DNA from: Megachile rotundata | Lineage: Eukaryota; Arthropoda; Insecta; Hymenoptera; Megachilidae | Direction of reading: 5' to 3' | NCBI RefSeq assembly: GCF_050947335.1 | Contig: NW_027473343.1 | Location: forward strand, 1,054,001-1,118,000 | DNA: 64,000 nt | Shown here: in pieces, positions 44,413 through 61,278 of the stretch | How positions within the stretch are numbered: position 1 is the first letter of the stretch | Layout: each line of letters starts with the position of its first letter | Translations under genes and position numbers: made by a program | The notes under the pieces: generated by a model | Told to the model about the DNA's origin: nothing | Database searches by the model: none | Seen by the model: the letters and a program-made list of their open reading frames with translations, nothing else

Positions 44413-46216
44413 ATGCAATCACAATCATACAATCATAATCAGACAATGACAATCATACAATCACAATCATACAATCACAATCATACATCACAATCATACA
44501 ATCACAATCGTACAATCGCAATCATACAACTACCATCTCCCAAATACAATCATACAATCACAATCATACAATCACAATCATACAATCACAATCATACAAT
44601 CACAATCATACTATCACAATCATACAAACACAATCATACAATCACAATCATACAATCACAATCATACAATCACAGTCATACAATCACAATCTTACAATCA
44701 CAATCATACAATCACAATCATACAATCACAATCATATAATCACAGTCATACAATCACAATCTTACAATCCCAATCATACAATCACAATCATACAATCACA
44801 GTCATACAATCACAGTCATACAATTACAGTCATACAATCACAATCTTACAATCACAATCATACATTCAAAATCATGCAATCACAATCATACAATCACAAT
44901 CATACATTCAAAGTCATGCAATCACAATCATACAATCACAATCATGCAATCACAATCGTACAATCACAATCGTACAATCACAATCGCACAATCACAATCG
45001 CACAATCACAATCATACAATCACAGTCATACAATCACAATCATACAATCACAATCATACTATCACAATCATAAAATCACAATCATAAAATCACAATCATA
45101 CAATCACAATCATACAATCAATATCATACAATCTCAATCATACAATCACAATCATGCAATCACAATTATACAATCGCATTCATACAATCGCAATCATACA
45201 ATCACAATCATACAATCACAATCGTACAACCACAATCATACAATTACAATCATACAATCACAATCATACAATCACAATCATACAATCACAAAAATACAAT
45301 CATAATCATACAATCACAATCATACAATCGCAATCATTCAATCACAATCATACAATCATAATCATACAATCACAATCATACGATCGCAATCATACAATCA
45401 CAATCATACCATCACAATCATACAATCACAATCATACAATCATAATCATACAATTACAATCATACATCACAATCATACAATCACAATCATACAATCGCAA
45501 TCATACAACTACCATCACCCAAATACAATCATACAATCACAATCATACAATCACAATCATACATTCACAATCATACAATCACAATCAGACAATCACAGTC
45601 ATACAGTCACAATCATACAATCACAGTCATATAATCACAGTCATACAATCACAATCATACTATCACTATGATACAATCACAATCATACAATCACAGTCAT
45701 ACAATCGCAATCATACAATCACAATCATACCATCACAATCATACAATCACAGTCATACAATCACAGTCATACAATCACAATCATACAATCACAATCATAC
45801 AGTCACAATCATACAATCACAATCATACAATCACAATCATTCTATCGCAATCATACAATCAGAATCATACCATCACAATCATACAATCACAGTCATACAA
45901 TCACAGTCATACAATCACAATCATACAATCACAATCATACAGTCACAATCATACAATCACAATCATACAATCGCAATCATACAATCACAGTCATACAATC
46001 ACAATCATGCAATCACAATCATACAATCGCAATCATACAATCACAATCATACTATCACAAACATAAAATCACAATCATGCAATCACAATCATACAATCAT
46101 AATCAGACAATGACAATCATCCAATCACAATCATACAATCACAATCATACAATCACAATCATACAATCACAGTCATACAATCACAATCTTACAATCACAA
46201 TCATACAATCACAATC
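44413..46216 (+). repeat. 1,804-bp higher-order unit, copy 3
   Basis: Every mark of copy 2 recurs 1,804 bp later (ACATTCAAAGTC at 44,904, CACTATGATAC at about 45,665). The copy ends at 46,216, where ATACAATC replaces the ATGCAATC that opens copies 2 and 3. I saw only one base difference between copies 2 and 3, which implies a very recent duplication or an assembly effect. Confidence 0.92.
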
Positions 46217-46386
46217 ATACAATCACAATCATACAATCACAGTCATACAATCACAATCTTACAATCACAATCATACAATCACAATCATACAATCACAGTC
46301 ATACAATTACAGTCATACAATCACAATCTTACAATCACAATCATACATTCAAAATCATGCAATCACAATCATACAATCACAATCAT
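46217..46386 (+). repeat. Short satellite linker between the 1,804-bp and 7,446-bp arrays
   Basis: About 12 units with CTTAC, CAGTC and CAATTACAGTC variants and one ACATTCAAAATCATGC unit (about 46,347). The variant order is that found upstream of ACATTCAAAGTC cassettes elsewhere, for example 21,500-21,660. Confidence 0.7.
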
Positions 46387-49300
46387 ACATTCAAAGTCAT
46401 GCAATCACAATCATACAATCACAATCATGCAATCACAATCGTACAATCACAATCGTACAATCACAATCGCACAATCACAATCGCACAATCACAATCATAC
46501 AATCACAGTCATACAATCACAATCATACAATCACAATCATACTATCACAATCATACAATCACAATCATACAATCACAATCATACAATCAATATCATACAA
46601 TCTCAATCATACAATCACAATCATGCAATCACAATCATACAATCGCATTCATACAATCGCAATCATACAATCACAATCATACAATCACAATCGTACAACC
46701 ACAATCATACAATCACAATCATACAATCACAATCATACAATCACAATCATACAATCACAATCATACAATCACAATCATACAATCACAGAAATACAATCAT
46801 AATCATACTATCACAATCATACAATCGCAATCATTCAATCACAATCATACAATCATAATCATACAATCACAATCATACGATCGCAATCATACAATCACAA
46901 TCATACCATCACAATCATACAATCACAATCATACAATCACAATCATACAATCACAATCATACAATCACAATCATACAGTCACAATCATACAATCACAATC
47001 ATACAATCACAATCATACAATCATAATCATACAATTACAATCATACATCACAATCATACAATCACAATCATACAATCGCAATCATACAACTACAATCTCT
47101 CAAATACAATCTCCCAAATACAATCATACAATCACAATCATACAATCACAAACATACAATCACAATCATACTATCACAATCATACAATCACAACCATACA
47201 ATCACAATCATACAATCACAATCATACAATCACAATCATACAATCACAATCATACAATCATAATCATACAATTACAATCATACATCACAATCATACAATC
47301 ACACTCATACAATCGCAATCATACAATTACAATCTCCCAAATACAATCTCCCAAATACAATCATACAATCACAATCATACAATCAAAATCATACAATCAC
47401 AATCATACAATCACAATCATACAATCGCAATCATACACCCACAATCAGACAATTACAATCAAAATCATACAATAGCAATCTTACGATCACAATCATTCAA
47501 TCACAATCATACCATCACAATCATACAATAACAATCATACAATCACAATCATACAATCACAATCATACAATCAGAATCATACAATCACAATCATACAATC
47601 ACAATCATACAATCACAATCATACCATAACAATCATACCATCACAATCATACGATCACAATCATACAATCACAATCATACCATCACAATCATACAATCAC
47701 AGTCATACAATCACAGTCATACGATCACAATCATACAAACACAATCATACAATCACAATCATACAATCACAATCATGCAATCACAATCATACAATCGCAA
47801 TCATACAATCACAATCGTACTATCACAATCATAAAATCACAATCATGCAATCACAATCATACAATCATAATCAGACAATGACAATCATACAATCACAATC
47901 ATACAATCACGATCATACAATCACAATCATACTCACAATCATACAATCACAATCGTACAATCGCAATCATACATCACAATCATACAATCACAATCATACA
48001 ATCACAGTCATACAATCACAATCTTACAATCACAATCATACAATCACAATCATACAATCACAATCATACAATCACAATCATACAATCACAGTCTTACAAT
48101 CACAATCTTACAATCATAATCATACAATCACAATCATACAATCACAGTCATACAATTACAGTCATACAATCACAATCTTACAATCACAATCATACAATCA
48201 CAATCATACAATCACAATCATACAATCACAGTCATACAATCACAATCTTACAAACACAATCATACTATCCCAATCATACAATCACAATCATACAATCACA
48301 GTCATACAATCACAATCATACTATCACAATCATACAGTCACAATCATACAATCACAATCATACAATCACAATCATACTATCGCAATCATACAATCGCAAT
48401 CATACCATCACAATCGTACAGTCACAACCATACAATCATAATCATACAATCACAATCATACAATCATAATCATACAATCACAATCATACAATCGCAATCA
48501 TACAATCACAATCATACAATCACAATCATACTATCGCAATCATACAATCACAATCATACAATCACAATCATACAATCACAGTCTTACAATCACAATCTTA
48601 CAATCATAATCATACAATCACAATCATACAATCACAGTCATACAATTACAGTCATACAATCACAATCTTACAATCACAATCATACAATCACAATCATACT
48701 ATAAAAATCATACAATCACAATCATACAATCACAATCATACAATCACAGTCATACAATCACAATCTTACAAACACAATCATACTATCCCAATCATACAAT
48801 CACAATCATACAATCACAGTCATACAATCACAATCATACTATCACAATCATACAGTCACAATCATACAATCACAATCATACAATCACAATCATACTATCG
48901 CAATCATACAATCGCAATCATACCATCACAATCGTGCAGTCACAACCATACAATCATAATCATACAATCACAATCATACAATCATAATCATACAATCACA
49001 ATCATACAATCGCAATCATACAATCACAATCATACAATCACAATCATACTATCGCAATCATACAATCACAATCATACAATCACAATCATACATTCAAAGT
49101 CATGCAATCACAATCATACAATCACAATCATGCAATCACAATCGTACAATCACAATCGTACAATCACAATCGCACAATCACAATCGCACAATCACAATCA
49201 TACAATCACAGTCATACAATCACAATCATACAATCACAATCATACTATCACAATCATACAATCACAATCATACAATCACAATCATACAATCAATATCATA

Positions 49301-52300
49301 CAATCACAATCATACAATCACAATCATGCAATCACAATCATACAATCGCTTTCATACAATCGCAATCATACAATCACAATCATACAATCACAATCGTACA
49401 ATCACAATCATACAATCACAATCATACAATCATAATCATAGAATCACAATCATACGATCGCAATCATACAATCACAATCATACCATCACAATCATATAGT
49501 CACAATCATACAATCATAATCATACAATTACAATCATACATCACAATCATACAATCACAATCATAAAATCGCAATCATACAACTACAATCTCCCAAATAC
49601 AATCTCCCAAATACAATCATACAATCACAGTCATACAATCACAATCATACTATCACAATCATACAATCACAATCATACAATCGCAATCATACAATCGCAA
49701 TCACACAATCACAATCATACAATCACAATCATACAGTCACAATCATACATTCGCAATCATGCAATCGCAATCATATAATTACAATCTCCAAAATACAATC
49801 TCCCAAATACAATCATACAACCACAATCAGACAATCACAATCATACAATCACAATCATACAATCACAGTCATATAATCACAGTCATACAATCACAATCAT
49901 ACAGTCACAATCATACAATCACAGACATACAATCACAATCTTACAATCACAACCATACAATCACAATCATACAATCACAGTCATACAATCACAGTCATAC
50001 AATCACAGTCATACAATCACAATCATACTATCACAATCATACAATCACAATCATACAATCACAATCATACATTCAAAGTCATACATTCAAAGTCATGCAA
50101 TCACAATCATACAATCACAGTCATACAATCACAATCATACAATCACAATCATACTATCACAATCATACAATCACAATCATACAATCACAATCATACAATC
50201 AATATCATACAATCACAATCATACAATCACAATCATGCAATCACAATCATACAATCGCTTTCATACAATCGCAATCATACAATCACAATCATACAATCAC
50301 AATCGTACAATCACAATCATACAATCACAATCATACAATCACAATCATACAATCACAAAAATACAATCATAATCATACAATCACAACCATACGATCACAA
50401 TCATACAATCACAAAAATACAATCATAATCATACAATCACAATCATACAATCGCAATCATACAATCACAATCATACAATCATAATCATAGAATCACAATC
50501 ATACGATCGCAATCATACAATCACAATCATACCATCACAATCATATAGTCACAATCATACAATCATAATCATACAATTACAATCATACATCACAATCATA
50601 CAATCACAATCATAAAATCGCAATCATACAACTACAATCTCCCAAATACAATCTCCCAAATACAATCATACAATCACAGTCATACAATCACAATCATACT
50701 ATCACAATCATACAATCACAATCATACAATCGCAATCATACAATCGCAATCACACAATCACAATCATACAATCACAATCATACAGTCACAATCATACATT
50801 CGCAATCATGCAATCGCAATCATATAATTACAATCTCCAAAATACAATCTCCCAAATACAATCATACAACCACAATCAGACAATCACAATCATACAATCA
50901 CAATCATACAATCACAGTCATATAATCACAGTCATACAATCACAATCATACAGTCACAATCATACAATCACAGACATACAATCACAATCTTACAATCACA
51001 ACCATACAATCACAATCATACAATCACAGTCATACAATCACAGTCATACAATCACAGTCATACAATCACAATCATACTATCACAATCATACAATCACAAT
51101 CATACAATCACAATCATACATTCAAAGTCATACATTCAAAGTCATGCAATCACAATCATACAATCACAATCATGCAATCACAATCATACAATCGCAATCA
51201 TACAATCACAGTCATACAATCACAGTCATACAATCACAATCATACTATCACAATCATACTATCGCAATCATACAATCGCAATCATACCATCACAATCATA
51301 CAGTCACAACCATACAATCATAATCATACAATCACAATCATACAATCATAGTCATACAATCACAATCATACAATCACAATCATACAATCACAATCATGCA
51401 TTCACAATCGTACAATCACAATCGTACAATCACAATCGCACAATCACAATCGCACAATCACAATCATACAATCACAGTCATACAATCACAATCATACAAT
51501 CACAATCATACTGTCACAATCATACAGTCACAACCATACAATCATAATCATACAATCGCAATCATACAATCACAATCATACAATCACAATCATACAATCA
51601 CAGACATACAATCACAATCTTACAATCACAATCATACAATCACAATCATACAATCACAGTCATACAATCACAGTCATACAATCACAATCATACTATCACA
51701 ATCATACAGTCACAATCATACAATCACAATCATACAATCACAATCATACTATCGCAATCATACAATCGCAATCATACCATCACAATCATACAGTCACAAC
51801 CATACAATCATAATCATACAATCACAATCATACAATCATAATCATACAATCGCAATCATACAATCGCAATCATACAATCACAATCATACAATCACAATCA
51901 TACTATCGCAATCATACAATCACAATCATACAATCACAATCATACAATCACAATCATACAATCACAATCATACAATTACAATCATACAATCACAATCATA
52001 CAATCACAATCATACAATCACAATCATACAATCACAATCATACAATCACAATCATACAATCACAATCATACAATCACAATCATACAATCACAATCATACA
52101 ATCACAATCATGCAATCACAATCATACAATCACAATCATACAATCGCAATCCTACAATTACAATCTCCAAAATACAATCTCCCAAATACAATCATACAAT
52201 CACAATCATACAATCATAATCATACAATCACAATCATACAATCACAATCATGCAATCACAGTCATACAATCACAATCTTACAATCACAATCATACTATCA

Positions 52301-53832
52301 CAATCATACAATCACAATCATACAATCACAATCATACTATCACAATCATACAATCACAATCATACAATCACAATCATGCAATCACAGTCATACAATCACA
52401 GTCATACAATCACAGTCATACAATCACAATCATACTATCACAATCATACAGTCACAATCATACAATCACAATCATACAATCACAATCATACTATCGCAAT
52501 CATACAATCGCAATCATACCATCACAATCATACAGTCACAACCATACAATCATAATCATACAATCACAATCATACAATCATAATCATACAATCACAATCA
52601 TACAATCGCAATCATACAATCACAATCATACAATCACAATCATACTATCGCAATCATACAATCACAATCATACAATCACAATCATACAATCACAATCATA
52701 CAATCACAATCATACAATCACAGTCATACAATCACAATCATACAATCACAATCATACAATCACAATCATACAATCACAATCATACAATCACAATCATACA
52801 ATCACAATCATACAATCACAATCATACAATCATAATCATACAATCACAATCATGCAATCACAATCATACAATCACAATCATAAAATCGCAATCCTACAAT
52901 TACAATCTCCAAAATACAATCTCCCAAATACAATCATACAATCACAATCATACAATCACAATCATACTATCGCAATCATACAATCGCAATCATACCGTCA
53001 CAATCATACAGTCACAACCATACAATCATAATCATACAATCACAATCATACAATCATAATCATACAATCACAATCATACAATCGCAATCATACAATCACA
53101 ATCATACAATCACAATCATACTATCGCAATCATACAATCACAATCATACAATCAATATCATACAATCACAATCATACAATCACAATCATGCAATCACAAT
53201 CATACAATCGCTTTCATACAATCGCAATCATACAATCACAATCATACAATCACAATCATACAATCACAATCATACAATCACAATCATACAATCACAATCA
53301 TACAATCACAATCATACAATCACAAAAATACAATCATAGTCATACAATCACAATCATACGATCACAATCATACAATCACAGAAATACAATCATAATCATA
53401 CAATCACAATCATACAATCGCAATCATACAATCACAATCATACAATCATAATCATAGAATCACAATCATACGATCGCAATCATACAATCACAATCATACC
53501 ATCACAATCATATAGTCACAATCATACAATCATAATCATACAATTACAATCATACATCACAATCATACAATCACAATCATAAAATCGCAATCATACAACT
53601 ACAATCTCCCAAATACAATCTCCCAAATACAATCATACAATCACAATCATACTATCACAATCATACAATCACAGACATACAATCACAATCTTACAATCAT
53701 AATCATACAATCACAATCATACAATCACAGTCATACAATCACAGTCATACAATCACAGTCATACAATCACAATCATACTATCACAATCATACAATCACAA
53801 TCATACAATCACAATCATACATTCAAAGTCAT
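46387..53832 (+). repeat. 7,446-bp higher-order unit, copy 1
   Basis: Starts at ACATTCAAAGTCATGC 46,387 and is followed by an almost identical copy. All marks I compared keep an offset of 7,446: ATG variants at 47,845, 49,102, 50,808, 51,396, 52,250 and 53,188 pair with 55,291, 56,548, 58,254, 58,842, 59,696 and 60,634. The length is 532 x 14 minus 2. This is the sum of six 13-bp ATACATCAC units (-6), one ATACTCAC unit near 47,932 (-2) and one extra hexamer near 47,455 (+6). It includes an internal 1,049-bp duplication. A difference from copy 2 is ATACTATC here (46,544 A) against ATACTGTC. Confidence 0.93.
49425..51164 (+). repeat. 1,049-bp tandem duplication inside 7,446-bp copy 1
   Basis: ATAGAATC at 49,439 and 50,488 (TAGAATC positions), CAACTACAATCTCCC at 49,579 and about 50,628, the ATG landmark at 49,759 and 50,808, and ACATTCAAAGTC doubled at about 50,077/50,091 and 51,119/51,133 show a period near 1,049, or 75 x 14 minus 1, with one 13-bp unit inside. 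The second copy is partial, about 690 bp, and stops near 51,164, where ATGCAATC replaces CAGTC. The same structure lies at 56,871-58,610 in copy 2. Confidence 0.85.
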
Positions 53833-56800
53833 ACATTCAAAGTCATGCAATCACAATCATACAATCACAATCATGCAATCACAATCGTACAATCACAATC
53901 GTACAATCACAATCGCACAATCACAATCGCACAATCACAATCATACAATCACAGTCATACAATCACAATCATACAATCACAATCATACTGTCACAATCAT
54001 ACAATCACAATCATACAATCACAATCATACAATCAATATCATACAATCTCAATCATACAATCACAATCATGCAATCACAATCATACAATCGCATTCATAC
54101 AATCGCAATCATACAATCACAATCATACAATCACAATCGTACAACCACAATCATACAATCACAATCATACAATCACAATCATACAATCACAATCATACAA
54201 TCACAATCATACAATCACAATCATACAATCACAGAAATACAATCATAATCATACTATCACAATCATACAATCGCAATCATTCAATCACAATCATACAATC
54301 ATAATCATACAATCACAATCATACGATCGCAATCATACAATCACAATCATACCATCACAATCATACAATCACAATCATACAATCACAATCATACAATCAC
54401 AATCATACAATCACAATCATACAGTCACAATCATACAATCACAATCATACAATCACAATCATACAATCATAATCATACAATTACAATCATACATCACAAT
54501 CATACAATCACAATCATACAATCGCAATCATACAACTACAATCTCTCAAATACAATCTCCCAAATACAATCATACAATCACAATCATACAATCACAAACA
54601 TACAATCACAATCATACTATCACAATCATACAATCACAACCATACAATCACAATCATACAATCACAATCATACAATCACAATCATACAATCACAATCATA
54701 CAATCATAATCATACAATTACAATCATACATCACAATCATACAATCACACTCATACAATCGCAATCATACAATTACAATCTCCCAAATACAATCTCCCAA
54801 ATACAATCATACAATCACAATCATACAATCAAAATCATACAATCACAATCATACAATCACAATCATACAATCGCAATCATACACCCACAATCAGACAATT
54901 ACAATCAAAATCATACAATAGCAATCTTACGATCACAATCATTCAATCACAATCATACCATCACAATCATACAATAACAATCATACAATCACAATCATAC
55001 AATCACAATCATACAATCAGAATCATACAATCACAATCATACAATCACAATCATACAATCACAATCATACCATAACAATCATACCATCACAATCATACGA
55101 TCACAATCATACAATCACAATCATACCATCACAATCATACAATCACAGTCATACAATCACAGTCATACGATCACAATCATACAAACACAATCATACAATC
55201 ACAATCATACAATCACAATCATGCAATCACAATCATACAATCGCAATCATACAATCACAATCGTACTATCACAATCATAAAATCACAATCATGCAATCAC
55301 AATCATACAATCATAATCAGACAATGACAATCATACAATCACAATCATACAATCACGATCATACAATCACAATCATACTCACAATCATACAATCACAATC
55401 GTACAATCGCAATCATACATCACAATCATACAATCACAATCATACAATCACAGTCATACAATCACAATCTTACAATCACAATCATACAATCACAATCATA
55501 CAATCACAATCATACAATCACAATCATACAATCACAGTCTTACAATCACAATCTTACAATCATAATCATACAATCACAATCATACAATCACAGTCATACA
55601 ATTACAGTCATACAATCACAATCTTACAATCACAATCATACAATCACAATCATACAATCACAATCATACAATCACAGTCATACAATCACAATCTTACAAA
55701 CACAATCATACTATCCCAATCATACAATCACAATCATACAATCACAGTCATACAATCACAATCATACTATCACAATCATACAGTCACAATCATACAATCA
55801 CAATCATACAATCACAATCATACTATCGCAATCATACAATCGCAATCATACCATCACAATCGTACAGTCACAACCATACAATCATAATCATACAATCACA
55901 ATCATACAATCATAATCATACAATCACAATCATACAATCGCAATCATACAATCACAATCATACAATCACAATCATACTATCGCAATCATACAATCACAAT
56001 CATACAATCACAATCATACAATCACAGTCTTACAATCACAATCTTACAATCATAATCATACAATCACAATCATACAATCACAGTCATACAATTACAGTCA
56101 TACAATCACAATCTTACAATCACAATCATACAATCACAATCATACTATAAAAATCATACAATCACAATCATACAATCACAATCATACAATCACAGTCATA
56201 CAATCACAATCTTACAAACACAATCATACTATCCCAATCATACAATCACAATCATACAATCACAGTCATACAATCACAATCATACTATCACAATCATACA
56301 GTCACAATCATACAATCACAATCATACAATCACAATCATACTATCGCAATCATACAATCGCAATCATACCATCACAATCGTGCAGTCACAACCATACAAT
56401 CATAATCATACAATCACAATCATACAATCATAATCATACAATCACAATCATACAATCGCAATCATACAATCACAATCATACAATCACAATCATACTATCG
56501 CAATCATACAATCACAATCATACAATCACAATCATACATTCAAAGTCATGCAATCACAATCATACAATCACAATCATGCAATCACAATCGTACAATCACA
56601 ATCGTACAATCACAATCGCACAATCACAATCGCACAATCACAATCATACAATCACAGTCATACAATCACAATCATACAATCACAATCATACTATCACAAT
56701 CATACAATCACAATCATACAATCACAATCATACAATCAATATCATACAATCACAATCATACAATCACAATCATGCAATCACAATCATACAATCGCTTTCA

Positions 56801-59800
56801 TACAATCGCAATCATACAATCACAATCATACAATCACAATCGTACAATCACAATCATACAATCACAATCATACAATCATAATCATAGAATCACAATCATA
56901 CGATCGCAATCATACAATCACAATCATACCATCACAATCATATAGTCACAATCATACAATCATAATCATACAATTACAATCATACATCACAATCATACAA
57001 TCACAATCATAAAATCGCAATCATACAACTACAATCTCCCAAATACAATCTCCCAAATACAATCATACAATCACAGTCATACAATCACAATCATACTATC
57101 ACAATCATACAATCACAATCATACAATCGCAATCATACAATCGCAATCACACAATCACAATCATACAATCACAATCATACAGTCACAATCATACATTCGC
57201 AATCATGCAATCGCAATCATATAATTACAATCTCCAAAATACAATCTCCCAAATACAATCATACAACCACAATCAGACAATCACAATCATACAATCACAA
57301 TCATACAATCACAGTCATATAATCACAGTCATACAATCACAATCATACAGTCACAATCATACAATCACAGACATACAATCACAATCTTACAATCACAACC
57401 ATACAATCACAATCATACAATCACAGTCATACAATCACAGTCATACAATCACAGTCATACAATCACAATCATACTATCACAATCATACAATCACAATCAT
57501 ACAATCACAATCATACATTCAAAGTCATACATTCAAAGTCATGCAATCACAATCATACAATCACAGTCATACAATCACAATCATACAATCACAATCATAC
57601 TATCACAATCATACAATCACAATCATACAATCACAATCATACAATCAATATCATACAATCACAATCATACAATCACAATCATGCAATCACAATCATACAA
57701 TCGCTTTCATACAATCGCAATCATACAATCACAATCATACAATCACAATCGTACAATCACAATCATACAATCACAATCATACAATCACAATCATACAATC
57801 ACAAAAATACAATCATAATCATACAATCACAACCATACGATCACAATCATACAATCACAAAAATACAATCATAATCATACAATCACAATCATACAATCGC
57901 AATCATACAATCACAATCATACAATCATAATCATAGAATCACAATCATACGATCGCAATCATACAATCACAATCATACCATCACAATCATATAGTCACAA
58001 TCATACAATCATAATCATACAATTACAATCATACATCACAATCATACAATCACAATCATAAAATCGCAATCATACAACTACAATCTCCCAAATACAATCT
58101 CCCAAATACAATCATACAATCACAGTCATACAATCACAATCATACTATCACAATCATACAATCACAATCATACAATCGCAATCATACAATCGCAATCACA
58201 CAATCACAATCATACAATCACAATCATACAGTCACAATCATACATTCGCAATCATGCAATCGCAATCATATAATTACAATCTCCAAAATACAATCTCCCA
58301 AATACAATCATACAACCACAATCAGACAATCACAATCATACAATCACAATCATACAATCACAGTCATATAATCACAGTCATACAATCACAATCATACAGT
58401 CACAATCATACAATCACAGACATACAATCACAATCTTACAATCACAACCATACAATCACAATCATACAATCACAGTCATACAATCACAGTCATACAATCA
58501 CAGTCATACAATCACAATCATACTATCACAATCATACAATCACAATCATACAATCACAATCATACATTCAAAGTCATACATTCAAAGTCATGCAATCACA
58601 ATCATACAATCACAATCATGCAATCACAATCATACAATCGCAATCATACAATCACAGTCATACAATCACAGTCATACAATCACAATCATACTATCACAAT
58701 CATACTATCGCAATCATACAATCGCAATCATACCATCACAATCATACAGTCACAACCATACAATCATAATCATACAATCACAATCATACAATCATAGTCA
58801 TACAATCACAATCATACAATCACAATCATACAATCACAATCATGCATTCACAATCGTACAATCACAATCGTACAATCACAATCGCACAATCACAATCGCA
58901 CAATCACAATCATACAATCACAGTCATACAATCACAATCATACAATCACAATCATACTGTCACAATCATACAGTCACAACCATACAATCATAATCATACA
59001 ATCGCAATCATACAATCACAATCATACAATCACAATCATACAATCACAGACATACAATCACAATCTTACAATCACAATCATACAATCACAATCATACAAT
59101 CACAGTCATACAATCACAGTCATACAATCACAATCATACTATCACAATCATACAGTCACAATCATACAATCACAATCATACAATCACAATCATACTATCG
59201 CAATCATACAATCGCAATCATACCATCACAATCATACAGTCACAACCATACAATCATAATCATACAATCACAATCATACAATCATAATCATACAATCGCA
59301 ATCATACAATCGCAATCATACAATCACAATCATACAATCACAATCATACTATCGCAATCATACAATCACAATCATACAATCACAATCATACAATCACAAT
59401 CATACAATCACAATCATACAATTACAATCATACAATCACAATCATACAATCACAATCATACAATCACAATCATACAATCACAATCATACAATCACAATCA
59501 TACAATCACAATCATACAATCACAATCATACAATCACAATCATACAATCACAATCATGCAATCACAATCATACAATCACAATCATACAATCGCAATCCTA
59601 CAATTACAATCTCCAAAATACAATCTCCCAAATACAATCATACAATCACAATCATACAATCATAATCATACAATCACAATCATACAATCACAATCATGCA
59701 ATCACAGTCATACAATCACAATCTTACAATCACAATCATACTATCACAATCATACAATCACAATCATACAATCACAATCATACTATCACAATCATACAAT

Positions 59801-61278
59801 CACAATCATACAATCACAATCATGCAATCACAGTCATACAATCACAGTCATACAATCACAGTCATACAATCACAATCATACTATCACAATCATACAGTCA
59901 CAATCATACAATCACAATCATACAATCACAATCATACTATCGCAATCATACAATCGCAATCATACCATCACAATCATACAGTCACAACCATACAATCATA
60001 ATCATACAATCACAATCATACAATCATAATCATACAATCACAATCATACAATCGCAATCATACAATCACAATCATACAATCACAATCATACTATCGCAAT
60101 CATACAATCACAATCATACAATCACAATCATACAATCACAATCATACAATCACAATCATACAATCACAGTCATACAATCACAATCATACAATCACAATCA
60201 TACAATCACAATCATACAATCACAATCATACAATCACAATCATACAATCACAATCATACAATCACAATCATACAATCATAATCATACAATCACAATCATG
60301 CAATCACAATCATACAATCACAATCATAAAATCGCAATCCTACAATTACAATCTCCAAAATACAATCTCCCAAATACAATCATACAATCACAATCATACA
60401 ATCACAATCATACTATCGCAATCATACAATCGCAATCATACCGTCACAATCATACAGTCACAACCATACAATCATAATCATACAATCACAATCATACAAT
60501 CATAATCATACAATCACAATCATACAATCGCAATCATACAATCACAATCATACAATCACAATCATACTATCGCAATCATACAATCACAATCATACAATCA
60601 ATATCATACAATCACAATCATACAATCACAATCATGCAATCACAATCATACAATCGCTTTCATACAATCGCAATCATACAATCACAATCATACAATCACA
60701 ATCATACAATCACAATCATACAATCACAATCATACAATCACAATCATACAATCACAATCATACAATCACAAAAATACAATCATAGTCATACAATCACAAT
60801 CATACGATCACAATCATACAATCACAGAAATACAATCATAATCATACAATCACAATCATACAATCGCAATCATACAATCACAATCATACAATCATAATCA
60901 TAGAATCACAATCATACGATCGCAATCATACAATCACAATCATACCATCACAATCATATAGTCACAATCATACAATCATAATCATACAATTACAATCATA
61001 CATCACAATCATACAATCACAATCATAAAATCGCAATCATACAACTACAATCTCCCAAATACAATCTCCCAAATACAATCATACAATCACAATCATACTA
61101 TCACAATCATACAATCACAGACATACAATCACAATCTTACAATCATAATCATACAATCACAATCATACAATCACAGTCATACAATCACAGTCATACAATC
61201 ACAGTCATACAATCACAATCATACTATCACAATCATACAATCACAATCATACAATCACAATCATACATTCAAAGTCAT
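53833..61278 (+). repeat. 7,446-bp higher-order unit, copy 2
   Basis: Directly follows copy 1 and keeps its variant order throughout, including the internal 1,049-bp duplication (ATG landmarks 57,205 and 58,254), the perfect-consensus run (59,424-59,556), ATACTATAAAAATC near 56,147 and CTCTCAAAT near 54,543. The G at 53,990 (ATACTGTC) differs from copy 1 and is shared with 61,436 in the third, partial copy. Confidence 0.93.

Noticed and set aside
46387..61278. Retrotransposon or other mobile element as cause of the 7,446-bp repeat
   Set aside because: The whole period is satellite sequence; there are no terminal repeats, target-site duplications, coding domains or poly(A) tracts at the junctions.
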